A stretch of DNA of 64,000 nt. It comes from Catonia carolina. Lineage: Eukaryota; Arthropoda; Insecta; Hemiptera; Achilidae. Made by a program: the position numbers and the translations under genes. Below the pieces are notes generated by a model. The model ran no database searches and was not told the DNA's origin. It was given only the letters and a program-made list of their open reading frames with translations. The stretch spans positions 58,135,001-58,199,000 of the forward strand of contig JAQMRL010000006.1 in assembly GCA_035578175.1 (NCBI GenBank), in the 5' to 3' direction. Positions 50,201 to 57,265 of the stretch are shown here, in pieces. The number at the start of each line of letters is the position of its first letter. The first letter of the stretch is position 1.

Positions 50201-51788
50201 CAATCATTATGAAGGGTTTAGCGATGTAAACAATTTATGAACACACTTCAACAACACAATCTATTTACTTCATAGGCATGAATTCAGAAATGTGCATGTT
50301 TAACAACATTTGCACGTAAAGGTTTGTAGACTCAGCACTTGCATTTTGCACAGGACAGGACAGGATAGAGATCCTTAGTGGCACATACACTGGCGATACT
50401 TAACATGTTCATGTTTCCTTAGTTAAATACAACACAGAAAATGAGCGTTCAATGAAATGGTTACTTATTGCAGACAGCGATAAGATAAAAGACCATATTA
50501 AACAAACGGAATTCACTAACATTTCGACCGGTATTAAACTAAAGGAAAGCACAAAATTATAATAAAGAACTGAATGAATGGAATTTACGATAAATGAGAG
50601 CGGTCGGTGGTGAATCAACGGAAAATAACCAAAATTACTTTTTTTCATGTTCTACATCCATGAAAACGTCTTAAAACACATTATTTATGATGAAATATAA
50701 GAAATAATTGGATTACAATGATAACAAGTCGAGTTGTTAAAAACACTGGCAAAATAAATATATCTCCGTAATTTAAAAGATGTACATGACTTGAAGGTTA
50801 AATTATGTTTTTAGATTAAAAAACTATATCATCAGTTTATTTGGTAGTATTTTTTAATATTTAAACAGGTTCATTAATTAAATTTTTATCTCCGAGATGT
50901 ACAAATTCTTATAACTGAGCTTGCTGGGACTTTGGAGCAGTAGTTTTGCTATTTGTAATTTTTGCTATCAATAAGCTTTAACAAGATCAGTGGTTACTTA
51001 AAACTACTGAAACATCCTAAAGAAGGTACAGCATTTTTTCATATTATAGCAAACATTTTTTACAAACAAGGATAATCTAGTCATTCATGGTATAAGACCT
51101 AACCTTATTTTAAATTAAAATCAAAAATTTAAGTAGGTTCAGGAGAATGTTTTTAATTGTAGGCTGGATAATTGTCCACAATATTATTTCTAGATATGAA
51201 CGCCAAGGTACCTTAGGAAGGTTATGAAAAGAAAGCATAGTACATAAAATAAACTATCATTACTTAACATAAACATGAAAGCATCATTATTTTCTAAATT
51301 AAATTTTAACTTTCACTTTTCTCTACAATTATGGTATTACTTTGTACGCTACATTTAGTAACATATTTTATCTATAATCAATAGGATAAAAATTTAAATG
51401 AATGTTTAAATATTTCTTTTATGAATTTGAACTTGAGATAAATGCGGAAAACTATCTTATCTTACAGACGAGATTTCCGTCTTCCGCTTGACAATTGATA
51501 AATAGGATTCTTACGCAGATAATTAAATGAATATTTCCTGTATTATTGAGATCATGTTTCACATATCACAATAATACCCTGAAATTTTAATGTAAAATAA
51601 CTTAATTTTAAAATAACGTTACTTATGAAGTACCGTATATTGTTTTGTTTCACGGTTGAGTCATAATAGCGGAATAAATCTCGAAGCAAGGTTATTAAAA
51701 ATATGAATATCCTTCTGAATAAAAAGATCTAAAAATAAAATACCTCTTTGTTTCCTGATATTCCAGAAATATATACTTTCACTACCAT
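20257..51788 (-). CDS. Sh3beta: SH3-domain-binding glutamic-acid-rich-like protein (Sh3beta orthologue), six coding exons, 210 aa
   Basis: Exons on the minus strand: 51788-51744, 44452-44270, 39140-39012, 34429-34383, 23402-23306 and 20388-20257. They total 633 nt with GT-AG borders and continuous phase. Residues 1-76 read MVVKVYISGISGNKE, then VKKRQQRVLMILESKNIGYA, DITEPGRESDKEFM and HPLPPQIFNEEAYCG, closely matching SH3BGRL proteins, small thioredoxin-fold proteins without a redox CXXC. PLPPQIF (63-69) is the family's proline-rich SH3-binding stretch. Residues 77-96 (DYEDFDIANENDELEKFLKV) finish the fold. The rest is low-complexity and acidic, with seven consecutive Glu at 186-192 and the end DEPAGEE. 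The family is thought to act as a cytosolic adaptor. Introns of 2.9-11 kb are full of transposons. Identification is firm; alternative middle exons cannot be excluded. Confidence 0.92.
20545..20742. repeat. Diverged tandem duplication, about 100 bp unit
   Basis: Two units (20545-20635 and 20645-20742) share cactattca.aaag.acacaaggtg and aaag.cgtttttact. The segment lies in Sh3beta intron 5. A cccatcactagtg stretch at about 21168 downstream recalls hAT ends, but no partner was found. Confidence 0.45.
21751..21925 (-). repeat. SINE family M (tRNA-Met-like head)
   Basis: On the minus strand the head reads ggccgcattggcgtagttgg (box A) and ggggttcgaatcccat (box B) with CAT at the anticodon position, and a shared body (catacgttacaaaaaatcat in the family). 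A long T-tract at 21751-21779 is the poly(A) tail. Copies also lie at 39508-39687, 54552-54669 and 60966-61145. Confidence 0.75.
22205..22450 (-). repeat. Diverged tRNA-headed SINE relic
   Basis: On the minus strand, gggtcccagattcaattccg followed by ggtcaggtctgga resembles the box B plus junction of the SINEs at 30790 and 44990. The head is poorly conserved. Confidence 0.4.
23600..24690. repeat. Old interspersed repeat (family R), most complete copy
   Basis: Characteristic stretches include aaatctggtgtgaaacactc, taccgctaaactaagcgtta and aaagttgt.ggtttttaaatt, ending in tttccttcctatatattcat followed by aggcaagagaaagtaa. Parts recur at 26780-27400, 42440-44090, 53960-54925, 59190-59430 and 61230-61430. 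There are no coding motifs. A CA-rich microsatellite lies at about 24510-24540. Confidence 0.6.
24691..26460. other. AT-rich Sh3beta intron 4 sequence
   Basis: I see no exon or defined repeat in this stretch. Confidence 0.4.
26461..26570. repeat. Perfect tandem duplication, 2 x 55 bp
   Basis: 26461-26515 (starting agacgggttaaaacaacact) is repeated without change at 26516-26570. The identity implies a recent event or an assembly artefact. Confidence 0.9.
26780..27400. repeat. Family R repeat copy
   Basis: Shares aaaatctagtgtgaaacatt, aaagttgtaggtttttcaat and aaacacatgtttttttatca with the copy at 23600-24690, in the same orientation. Confidence 0.55.
27401..28139. other. AT-rich Sh3beta intron 4 sequence
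   Basis: Nothing recognisable. Confidence 0.4.
28140..28500 (+). pseudogene. Probable LINE C-terminal relic
   Basis: A plus-strand reading with stops gives NGLIKKVLKESLKERDVEEG and HDLNRKNKQ*RTLTVKCTKE, which resembles the last residues of LINE proteins. It is weak, based on this tail only, and has no RT motif. It lies in Sh3beta intron 4. Confidence 0.35.
28501..29502. other. AT-rich Sh3beta intron 4 sequence
   Basis: Nothing recognisable apart from short AT-rich simple repeats. Confidence 0.4.
29503..29599. repeat. Deletion derivative of the hammerhead palindrome family
   Basis: Only the termini remain: aaatttcactaaccttttt at left and aaaaggttagtgaatttac at right, separated by AT-rich filler and a ggcagctt module shared with 15405-15630. 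The ribozyme segment is lost. Confidence 0.6.
29706..30342 (-). pseudogene. Fold-back mariner relic
   Basis: Imperfect TIRs (gagggccatattttttaacc left; inverse of gaggacagtttttttgtcta right) enclose a minus-strand transposase C-terminal third. It keeps DNAHPHSFGAIQWL, SPDLASSDFHLFPELKKWL and RYDKCLNRHGDYFEK in shifted frames. The coding end is also present as a second, inverted copy at about 30165-30270, so the element can fold back. It belongs to the same lineage as 8993-9224. Confidence 0.65.
30785..30958 (-). repeat. tRNA-headed SINE
   Basis: On the minus strand the box B region reads cagggttcaattcccaatca, joined to ggtctgcca. A T-tract at 30789-30798 corresponds to the poly(A) tail. It lies in Sh3beta intron 4. 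Confidence 0.55.
30959..31959. other. AT-rich Sh3beta intron 4 sequence
   Basis: Nothing recognisable. Confidence 0.4.
31962..33291 (-). pseudogene. Nearly full-length mariner-family element with broken transposase
   Basis: TIRs of about 31 bases (starting cgagggcgaatcaaatata) are perfect and flanked by TA at 31960-31961 and 33292-33293. The minus strand encodes MTEREVYPSVAQRIVIKFLA, an HTH pair (RRRPRSSLTDDNISAVRELI), then after a shift SRGVLLIDFLHDQRTVNAAY and LLHDNARPHTALL. The third-aspartate motif is destroyed by a frameshift, and the C-terminus (WQKCVDNAGDYIEK) survives in other frames. A ~51-bp tandem duplication at about 31985-32075 sits inside the left end. It is inactive but recent enough to keep identical ends. 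Confidence 0.85.
33294..34382. other. AT-rich Sh3beta intron 4 sequence
   Basis: Nothing recognisable between the mariner copy and Sh3beta exon 4. Confidence 0.4.
34735..35129 (-). repeat. AAC-tailed retroposon (family N), copy 1
   Basis: Flanked by the 11-bp duplication gagacattctg at 34724-34734 and 35130-35140. In sense orientation the element begins tgcccataacagacaggtgg-like and ends gacctaaacaacaac. It lies in Sh3beta intron 3. Confidence 0.85.
35941..36335 (-). repeat. AAC-tailed retroposon (family N), copy 2
   Basis: Near-identical body to copy 1. Flanks aatgacaactt and aatcacaactt form a target duplication with one mismatch. Confidence 0.8.
36384..37115 (+). repeat. AAC-tailed retroposon (family N), copy 3, interrupted
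   Basis: The sense start tgcccataccaggcaggtag and the end gacctaaacaacaa are present, but the copy is diverged and split by the MITE at 36628-36968. Confidence 0.75.
36628..36968. mobile_element. Pogo-like MITE inside a family N retroposon
   Basis: TIRs of about 35 bases (cagttcagccgttcttagtt / inverse of tagtccagcctctcttagtt) are flanked by TA at 36626-36627 and 36969-36970. The interior includes nested hairpins (aaatacttttaaaagtattt). Removing it restores the surrounding retroposon. Confidence 0.7.
37612..38239 (-). pseudogene. LINE reverse-transcriptase C-terminal fragment, open for about 209 codons
   Basis: The minus strand is open from about 38239 to a stop at 37612. It reads PSKVNNQQLELVKHTMYLGT, INENWDMAQEIKYRIARATA, then a thumb-like RLLRCYIFSILLYGAEAWTL and the tail KLQYLGHVMRNESRYSLIQL, GRRGPGRRRISWLHNLREWT. 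This is the region downstream of the RT FADD motif in CR1/Jockey-like or RTE-like LINEs. The catalytic part is absent, so it is a 5'-truncated insertion. The intact frame suggests it is recent. It lies in Sh3beta intron 3. Confidence 0.75.
39508..39687 (-). repeat. SINE family M, complete copy with target duplication
   Basis: A 12-bp duplication (atatctaccaat) lies at 39496-39507 and 39688-39699. On the minus strand the head has box A (attggcgcagttggtaacg), a CAT-containing anticodon region and box B (gggttcgaatccc), and the element ends in a long A-tract. The head resembles elongator tRNA-Met, by inference. Confidence 0.85.
40106..40500 (-). repeat. AAC-tailed retroposon (family N), copy 5
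   Basis: A perfect 11-bp target duplication (atttccaagtt) lies at 40095-40105 and 40501-40511. Full length and little diverged. Confidence 0.85.
41668..42064 (+). repeat. AAC-tailed retroposon (family N), copy 6
   Basis: A perfect 11-bp duplication (aactcactcat) lies at 41657-41667 and 42065-42075. Full length, in Sh3beta intron 2. Confidence 0.88.
42440..44090. repeat. Family R repeat copy split by a piggyBac-like element
   Basis: Left part 42440-42609 (..aagattgcggccttaa) and right part 43741-44090 (tatgtattttagggcaaaag...) join into the family R sequence seen at 54060-54190 (reverse order). The TTAA element 42610-43736 lies between. Confidence 0.6.
42610..43736. mobile_element. PiggyBac-like non-autonomous element
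   Basis: TIRs ccctttgaggaccac are perfect for 15 bases and flanked by TTAA (42606-42609 and 43737-43740). Near the right end ggccgacggatcggcc and ggccgacgaatcggcc form palindromic subterminal repeats. The interior has no transposase. It includes a (CAT)n tract and a short LINE-like 3' end at about 43405-43480. Confidence 0.8.
44590..44965 (-). pseudogene. LINE reverse-transcriptase core relic
   Basis: Minus-strand frames with shifts give RLSPVLF-like and VIQELE pieces, then VEINCLVF(T)DNVAIIFRN and DTAIEEVSML, matching the RT motif-C neighbourhood (FADD) of LINEs with the second Asp replaced by Asn. Decayed; in Sh3beta intron 1 beside exon 2. Confidence 0.55.
44990..45142 (-). repeat. tRNA-headed SINE
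   Basis: On the minus strand: box A tggtgtagtgatcagcg, box B gggttcaattcccggtc, then aggtcttgca. The head is well preserved, but the acceptor stem does not pair, so it is not a tRNA gene. Confidence 0.6.
45143..46374. other. AT-rich Sh3beta intron 1 sequence
   Basis: Nothing recognisable. Confidence 0.4.
46387..46780 (+). repeat. AAC-tailed retroposon (family N), copy 7
   Basis: A perfect 12-bp duplication (atgaaattatat) lies at 46375-46386 and 46781-46792. Full length. Confidence 0.88.
46793..48244. other. AT-rich Sh3beta intron 1 sequence
   Basis: A segment at 47150-47230 resembles part of the family R flank at 23610-23700 (ctatctcttatagttcctga). Otherwise nothing recognisable. Confidence 0.35.
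48250..48540. repeat. Hammerhead palindrome family, decayed copy
   Basis: Inverted modules ttcggtggatccaccat (48315-48331) and atggtggatccaccgaa (48491-48507) face each other as in 9408-9798, around catatgaatgactgaag-like centre sequence. Both ribozyme cores have lost part of CTGATGA, so neither should cleave. Confidence 0.7.
48624..49934 (+). pseudogene. Mariner-family element, one frameshift and one stop from intact
   Basis: TIRs (gaggtgtgttcaaaaagtaa left, inverse at right) are flanked by TA. The transposase starts at 48829 (MDQRICIKFCVKNEIKC), is shifted by a small deletion before 48876, reads through an HTH pair (GRPSTSTTDENVKKVKEMV), meets one in-frame TAA at 49122, and continues open to 49880. 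The catalytic triad is all present: TGDETWVY, HHDNAPAHTS and YSPDMVPCDFFLF with 34 residues between the last two Asp (DD34D). The C-terminus is WHKCIACEGDYFDGDNI. It moved recently but this copy is dead. It lies in Sh3beta intron 1. Confidence 0.88.
49939..50235. repeat. Tandem duplication, period about 156 bp
   Basis: Two units share ttcactaccacacatacttt, catctataaatcacacataa and gacaatttgttcctaacaat almost without change, at 49939-50088 and 50091-50235. Confidence 0.75.
50250..51743. other. Proximal part of Sh3beta intron 1
   Basis: Nothing recognisable. First-intron position makes enhancers possible, but no motif stands out. Confidence 0.3.
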
Positions 51789-51939
51789 TATTCAAAATTA
51801 ACTTCGACACTTTTAAACTGATGCCAGAGTTAGCTAACTATTTATAATTATTGGTAAATCAGCGGATCTATCTAGGAACAGAACAGCACTAAGTACAAAA
51901 CAATATTAGCCTACTAACATCCGATTAATTTCGCGTTCG

Positions 51940-51990
51940 ATATATCGATGGCGAGTTCATTTTGCTTTCGATTACGTATTATATCGATTG
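51940..51990. promoter_or_regulatory. Candidate DRE-like sites upstream of Sh3beta
   Basis: tatatcgatg (51941-51950) and atatcgattg (51981-51990) are partial matches to the palindromic DRE core TATCGATA used by insect housekeeping promoters. They lie 153-200 bases upstream of the ATG on the minus strand. No TATA box is evident. Confidence 0.35.
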
Positions 51991-52450
51991 TTATCTTTTA
52001 CGACTCTACTCGTCTGTCTCTATTGCGGTAAAATTTAAAAACTCATTTCTGCGACAAACTGAAATAACTTATAATAAATAGATTTGGCAACTAATAAAGT
52101 TAAACTTCATATCAGAATATTTATCGAAATTAATAGTTCTTGAATTTGAGGTTAGAAAACCATAATAACTTCTGAGGTGAGAAGAAATTAAAAATAATTT
52201 CTATCCATAGTGAATCTGCAAATAAATAAATTGTTCTTTAGGGTATTCTATTGACAGTTATAATATTGAAATCATGGAAATGGAGCTTCCTGCGATTGCA
52301 GGGCTGTCAAAGTTGTCACTTTATCTGAATTTACTACCGTATAGTATTAGTCAAGTTTGTTTATCCCAGGCTATAGTCAATCATGTGTACAAAAAGTCCA
52401 GTTCTAGAAATCCCATTTCCTTGATATTTTTCCTACCATAATACTACTCA

Positions 52451-52849
52451 TGCCCATAGCAGACAAGTGGAGTGTCAAATTATTTACACCCAATCTGTTC
52501 GTTGCAGGGCTAAAATAAATAGTTCTGTTTCTTATCATATGGTCAGTCAATTAAATGACTGAATCATTTAAGAACAGAAGAGATAGAGGTGTAAAAGACA
52601 TTAATCAGAGTTATCTTCTCTGAAAGTAATGAATTTCATTGTACAGCCCCAGACCCTGTGGTGAATGAAGTAAAGTTGTAATTTACAGAGTGGAAAATAT
52701 GTGCTTTTCAGAGGGCCCGGCATGCTGATAAGCGTACTTTTCCACTCAGTGAGGAAGGCAATGGTAAACCACCTAACTCCTCATTTTACTGAGTAAAACC
52801 TCTAGAGGTTCAAACCAGCCTTTCGGCTGTTGACCTAAACAACAACAAC
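52451..52849 (+). repeat. AAC-tailed retroposon (family N), copy 8
   Basis: A perfect 11-bp duplication (aatactactca) lies at 52440-52450 and 52850-52860. Full length; about 650 bases upstream of the Sh3beta start codon. Confidence 0.87.
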
Positions 52850-52920
52850 AATACTACTCAGTAATGCCAATAATAATTGTTGTTTTACTGAATCAGTTGG
52901 ATTCACAACTGTTGCAGTGA

Positions 52921-52986
52921 TGCATCAGTTTAATTAAACTGATGCATTTAATTAAACTTTTTAGTTTAATTAAACTGATGCATTGT
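52921..52986. repeat. Nested perfect palindromes
   Basis: 52921-52946 is a 26-bp perfect palindrome whose half is tgcatcagtttaa. The same sequence recurs inverted at 52961-52983 around a ctttttag loop, so a longer hairpin is also possible. Confidence 0.8.
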
Positions 52987-53469
52987 GACAGTTAATGACT
53001 AGCCCGCTAACACAATAGCTGGTGGCATTAGGCTATGTTCGTCAACAGATTCACTTCTGTTACACTGTAAAACCATAACTAAACCAATCTCTTTTTAACT
53101 GATCTGATGTTGAAATTCATAGCTCATTCATAGAAATATTTACCATCTATGTACCAAAATATTCATAATAAACACAGGAGTACACAACGAACTACGTTTA
53201 TTAAATTGCTTTGGACCTACTCTGTTATTTCACATCATTAAAAGATCGTGTGAATGCACCTTTACTGTTCGACCCAGCAATCACCTTTTTCTTTTAGCTT
53301 TGGTTGTTTTTTCCTTTATTCTTTAATAAGTTTTATAAATTATTTACAAGCTTTATTTTACAAATTACAAAACAATTAAGATCAAACAATTACAAAATAT
53401 TAAAATTTAAAAATACAGAAAATGACACAAATTTATTAAAAATTACATCTTCGCATCATTTAATTGATC

Positions 53470-53859
53470 ATCATGGGTTCTCTACCAAGACAATGCGCCA
53501 GCTCATTCCGCACTATCTGTCAAGAGGTTCTTAGCCAAGTACAGCATCTCAGTGTTAGAACATCCTACTTATTCACCAGATCTTGCACCATGTCACTTCT
53601 ACCTGTTCCCTAAGGTGAAATCTGCATTAAAAGGGACAAGATTTGAGTCTGTGGAAGATGTAAAAGAGAAAGCGATACGTATCCTGAAGGAGCTGACAAA
53701 AGATGACTTCCAGCACTGTTTCCAACAATGGAAAATTTGCATGGAGCATTGTAGGGGTAGAGAAGAAGTGTATATTGAAGGTGACAATAAGTGATTATGT
53801 ATAAAATAAAAATAAAATTATTTACGTCAGTCTCGTTATTTACAGCCGCACCTCGTATC
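53470..53859 (+). pseudogene. 5'-truncated mariner-family transposase fragment
   Basis: One open frame from about 53474 to the TAA ending at 53794 encodes the C-terminal third: WVLYQDNAPAHSALSVKRFL, then YSPDLAPCHFYLFPKVKSAL and FQQWKICMEHCRGREEVYIE. The third catalytic Asp is His (APCH), so it is inactive. A right TIR (cagtctcgttatttacagcc) follows at about 53825-53859. It belongs to the same lineage as 60063-60870. Confidence 0.75.
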
Positions 53860-54404
53860 ATATGCACTGCTACTGTAAGTATTGCAATGTCAGGTGTTAT
53901 GTGCAAGCTTGCATCCATGATTCATACAATAGTAGGCCTATGCATGTCCATAACAGGCAAAATCTTAAAAAATCATTGTCTTAGAGATTTTCATTAAAAA
54001 AAATAGAAAATCATTAATTACCTCTAAACTAAGCATTATAAAAAGAAACATTTTTATTAAAAGTTGTAGGTTTTTAAATTGTCTACAACTTTGATTATAT
54101 ACACTTTTGCCCTAAAATGTATATTAGGGCCGCAATTTTTAAAAAAAAAACATGTTTTTCTATGTGAGCACAGCCTTCCCAAGAGTTTCAGGAGACATGG
54201 CGCCTACCCTATCATATAGAGTATTTATACAATGTAATAAATAAGGCAACTCTTAAAAAATTTTTTGGAGCTATTTTTGAAAAAATTGCAAAAAGTGAAA
54301 AATTACATGATAAACTACTACTTCTGGTTGACCGATTTTGATGAAAATTTTTGTGTCGGGTCCTCTAGTGGTACCTAACTATGAACATATACGGTATAAC
54401 TAAT

Positions 54405-54864
54405 TTTGTTTTTATTCCTAATTTGTGTACATTTCAATCTGTTCAATTTAGAACAATAAGCAACCCAATGACCCAATGAGATGAGGATAATGTGCATGAC
54501 GTGTAAATGAGGTGTAGTCTTATACAGACCCAGGCCGACCATTCCCTAGAGGGAATGGATTCCGCCCGGATTCAGGCCCGGCATTTTTTCATACGTTACA
54601 AAAAATCATTTCATCCTTCACCGTCTGCAGTAATGCAGAACAGTCGGACATTAAACAAAAAAAAAAAAAATTCCCTAGAGAGTATGGTTAATTACACCCC
54701 AACCATCAAAGTACACCGGTAACCACTGTCTAGTATTCAAACCCGTGTAAAAGTAACTACCTTTACTAGGATTTGAACCAGGAACCTTCATCTCCGAAAA
54801 TCAGCTGTTAAACAGCTGATTTTGGTGACAACTTTACTTCTAGACCAACCCGGTGGGTTATATA
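54405..54864 (-). repeat. SINE family P with target duplication, itself interrupted
   Basis: The 10-bp duplication tataactaat lies at 54395-54404 and 54865-54874. On the minus strand the head reads acccaccgggttggtctaga, then box B ggttcaaatcctag. It is interrupted by the SINE at 54552-54669. Confidence 0.8.
54552..54669 (+). repeat. SINE family M, 5'-truncated, inserted in a SINE
   Basis: An 11-bp duplication (attccctagag) lies at 54541-54551 and 54670-54680. The body (catacgttacaaaaaatcat) and A-tail match family M; most of the tRNA-like head is missing. Confidence 0.85.
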
Positions 54865-54925
54865 TATAACTAATGAAAACAATACTTTCCTTCCTATAAA
54901 TTCATATGGGCAAGAGAAAGTAAAA

Positions 54926-55779
54926 ATTATTAAATGCATGAAAACTTTACAAAAGTTACTTTTAATCCACTTGTAGCAAGATTTTAAATTTTAAAGTTAT
55001 TTTCAAATTTTTCATCATTAATGAAACAAACACAACTAATTACGTTACACAAAATAAATTTAATTACATTCTCAGATTCATAATAATGTTGCATGACATT
55101 CAAAGCTTTATTCATGGCTGCCAACTTTATGGATTTTCAACACCTTTCTTTTATTAAGGCTTCTTTATTTTTGACATATTTTGGAATCGGTCCAATTTCT
55201 TTTAACTTTTAAATCTCCTCTTCCGTGAAATTCATAATAGTAACATTTATTTGCTGTAAATAAAAATAAATAATATGCGTTATTTTGTTAAAGTATGACT
55301 TTCACTTAAAAATAAATTTATTTACATTCGTGGTGTAATTTTTCAAGTTAGTTTCAATTAAATTTTAAAAAGCAGGATCGTTTAAAAAACTTTGAAAATT
55401 TATTTTTCAAATTATAATTAATTAATACTGTAATTCTTTCTCGTTTATTTCTAGTGACATTTCTAGAGTTTACTATTTACATATAAATGTATTTAATACA
55501 ATCAACACAGTAAAAACAGTTTTATACAACTTTTGGTAAACTCAACTGACAAACAATTTTGGTAAAATATTTTTGAAAACTTTGGCATTAATGTACTTGA
55601 AAAAGAAGATATATTTAAATTATGCTACGTTATGATAATACAAAACAATTTTAAAACCAGCCATTTTGTATGAGATAGAAACAGTTTTACATAAATATGA
55701 CCTGGAGACATAAAGAAAATTTCAAAAATAGAAAGAATTAAGAAAACATAATGGACCAAAACAGTTAAGAAGAAACATT
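54926..55779. other. AT-rich intergenic DNA
   Basis: Nothing recognisable. Confidence 0.4.
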
Positions 55780-55915
55780 TATTAATGCCTATCAGTGACC
55801 ATTAAAATTGTATGGGCATGTTTTTGGGATGAATCATGAAAAAATGTATAAAAAGATCTTCAAAGAAAGTTAAAACGTTTGAATGGTAAGAAACAAAAAT
55901 GAGAGAAAACTCTTA
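55780..55915 (+). repeat. LINE tail relic beside the intact mariner
   Basis: Matches 18030-18215 (gtatgggcatgttttt, atgtataaaaagatctt). The mariner at 55943 inserted just downstream. Confidence 0.4.
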
Positions 55916-55942
55916 TATCAAGTTAAGGGTAAAGATTGTTTA

Positions 55943-57263
55943 CGAGGTAGGGTCAAAAAGTTCCCGGAATTGGTTATTAAAAATTTATTAAAAATATTTA
56001 TAACATTCTTACATTATTTCCCTTCAAAATACTCTCCTCCTGCATCTACACATTTATTCCACCGTTCATATAATTGTTGGAAACACTCTTGAAAGCCGTT
56101 TTTTGAAAGTTCCTTCAGCCGCTCCGTCGCATTTTCAATCACCTCTGACGAATCAGCAAAACGATGTCCCTTCAATGCCATTTTTAACCTTGGAAACAGG
56201 TAGAAATCTGGTGGTGCGAGATCGGGAGAATATGGAGGATGTTCCAGAGTGGTAACATTATTCTTGGCAAGGTATTGTTTCACCATTAGGGATCGATGTG
56301 CTGGGGCATTGTCGTGCAACAAATACCAGTCATTCTCTGCCCATTTTTCAGGTCGTTTTCGTCGAATTGCATCTCGTAGCCGTTTTAAGATCTCTGTGTA
56401 CAATTCTTTATTTACTGTTCTCCCTTCAGGAATAAATTCATAATGAATCACTCCACGGTAATCAAAAAACACCTCCAACATCACCTTACCCCGGCTTCTG
56501 TCCAAGCGAAATTTTTCTTTTCTTGGTGAAGTTTTTGACTTCCATTCAGCGGACTGCCGTTTTGTCTGAGGGTCGTAAAGAAAGCACCATGTCTCATCAC
56601 CTGTAACAATTTTGCGCAGGAAGCTGTCATCTGCATCAGCCATTTCAATCAAGTCCCTGGACATGGTCACTCTCATTTCCTTTTGCTCAGGGGATAACAT
56701 TTTTGGAACAATGTGCAAGCAAACACGGTGCATGTTCAAGTCATTATGAAGAATGCTGTGAACACTCCCATGGGAAATACCAACTTCAGAGGCAATAGTA
56801 TTGATGGTTGTTCGCCTGTCCGCACGCACAATTTGTCGAACGCGCTCAACATTGTCGTCTGTAGTGGAAGTGGAAGGCCGCCCAGTCCGAACGTCATCTT
56901 CAATTGTTGTGCGACCGTCGCGAAAACGCTTATGCCACTCGTAAACTGCTGTTTTCTTCATTGCAGAATTTCCGTATGCTTTTTTTAGCATCTCAAGAGT
57001 CTCCGAGGGTGATTTCTCCAGCAACACACAGAATTTAATATTGCCACGCTGCTCTAATGACGACATTGCACAATCCGACGAAAGACAGAAACTACGATCT
57101 ACAATATTAAACACCGAACGCACGGAACCAACTACAACTGCCTGCTAACCTCAAAAGCACATTCACTACCAGTTATGCCAACCTCACAAACAAAAATTTC
57201 CCTTTCAGCTTACAAATACGTGACTGTAAGCGACCATTCCGGGAAATTTTTGACCCTACCTCG
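55943..57263 (-). mobile_element. Complete mariner-family transposon
   Basis: The 1321-bp element is bounded by TA (55941-55942 and 57264-57265). Its TIRs are cgaggtagggtcaaaaagtt at left and the inverse of cgaggtagggtcaaaaattt at right, with one mismatch in the first 28 bases. It encodes the intact transposase at 56014-57066. Length, TIRs and gene are all as expected for an autonomous copy. Confidence 0.93.
56014..57066 (-). CDS. Mariner DD34D transposase, intact, 350 aa
   Basis: It catalyses cut-and-paste transposition into TA sites. The N-terminus (MSSLEQRGNIKFCVLLEKSP) leads into two helix-turn-helix motifs (SETLEMLKKAYG..VYEWHKRF at 21-48, and the region 63-120 with GRPSTSTTDDNVERVRQIV and GISHGSVHSIL). 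The catalytic aspartates are D157 (TGDETW), D252 (HDNAPAHRS) and D287 (YSPDLAPPDFYLF); 34 residues separate the last two. The C-terminus RWNKCVDAGGEYFEGK is complete. An upstream in-frame ATG at 57123 would add 19 residues; the internal Met is chosen because 345-350 aa is usual. No stop or frameshift is present, unlike every other copy in the window. Expression and activity are inferred only. Confidence 0.92.
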   Translation of the reverse strand: MSSLEQRGNIKFCVLLEKSPSETLEMLKKAYGNSAMKKTAVYEWHKRFRDGRTTIEDDVRTGRPSTSTTDDNVERVRQIVRADRRTTINTIASEVGISHGSVHSILHNDLNMHRVCLHIVPKMLSPEQKEMRVTMSRDLIEMADADDSFLRKIVTGDETWCFLYDPQTKRQSAEWKSKTSPRKEKFRLDRSRGKVMLEVFFDYRGVIHYEFIPEGRTVNKELYTEILKRLRDAIRRKRPEKWAENDWYLLHDNAPAHRSLMVKQYLAKNNVTTLEHPPYSPDLAPPDFYLFPRLKMALKGHRFADSSEVIENATERLKELSKNGFQECFQQLYERWNKCVDAGGEYFEGK

Positions 57264-57265
57264 TA

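Larger units (their letters stand above)
53960..54925. repeat. Family R repeat copy containing nested SINEs
   Basis: Parts 53960-54394 and 54875-54925 carry family R sequence, including the ending tttccttcctataaattcat. The family P SINE 54405-54864 is inserted between them. Confidence 0.6.
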
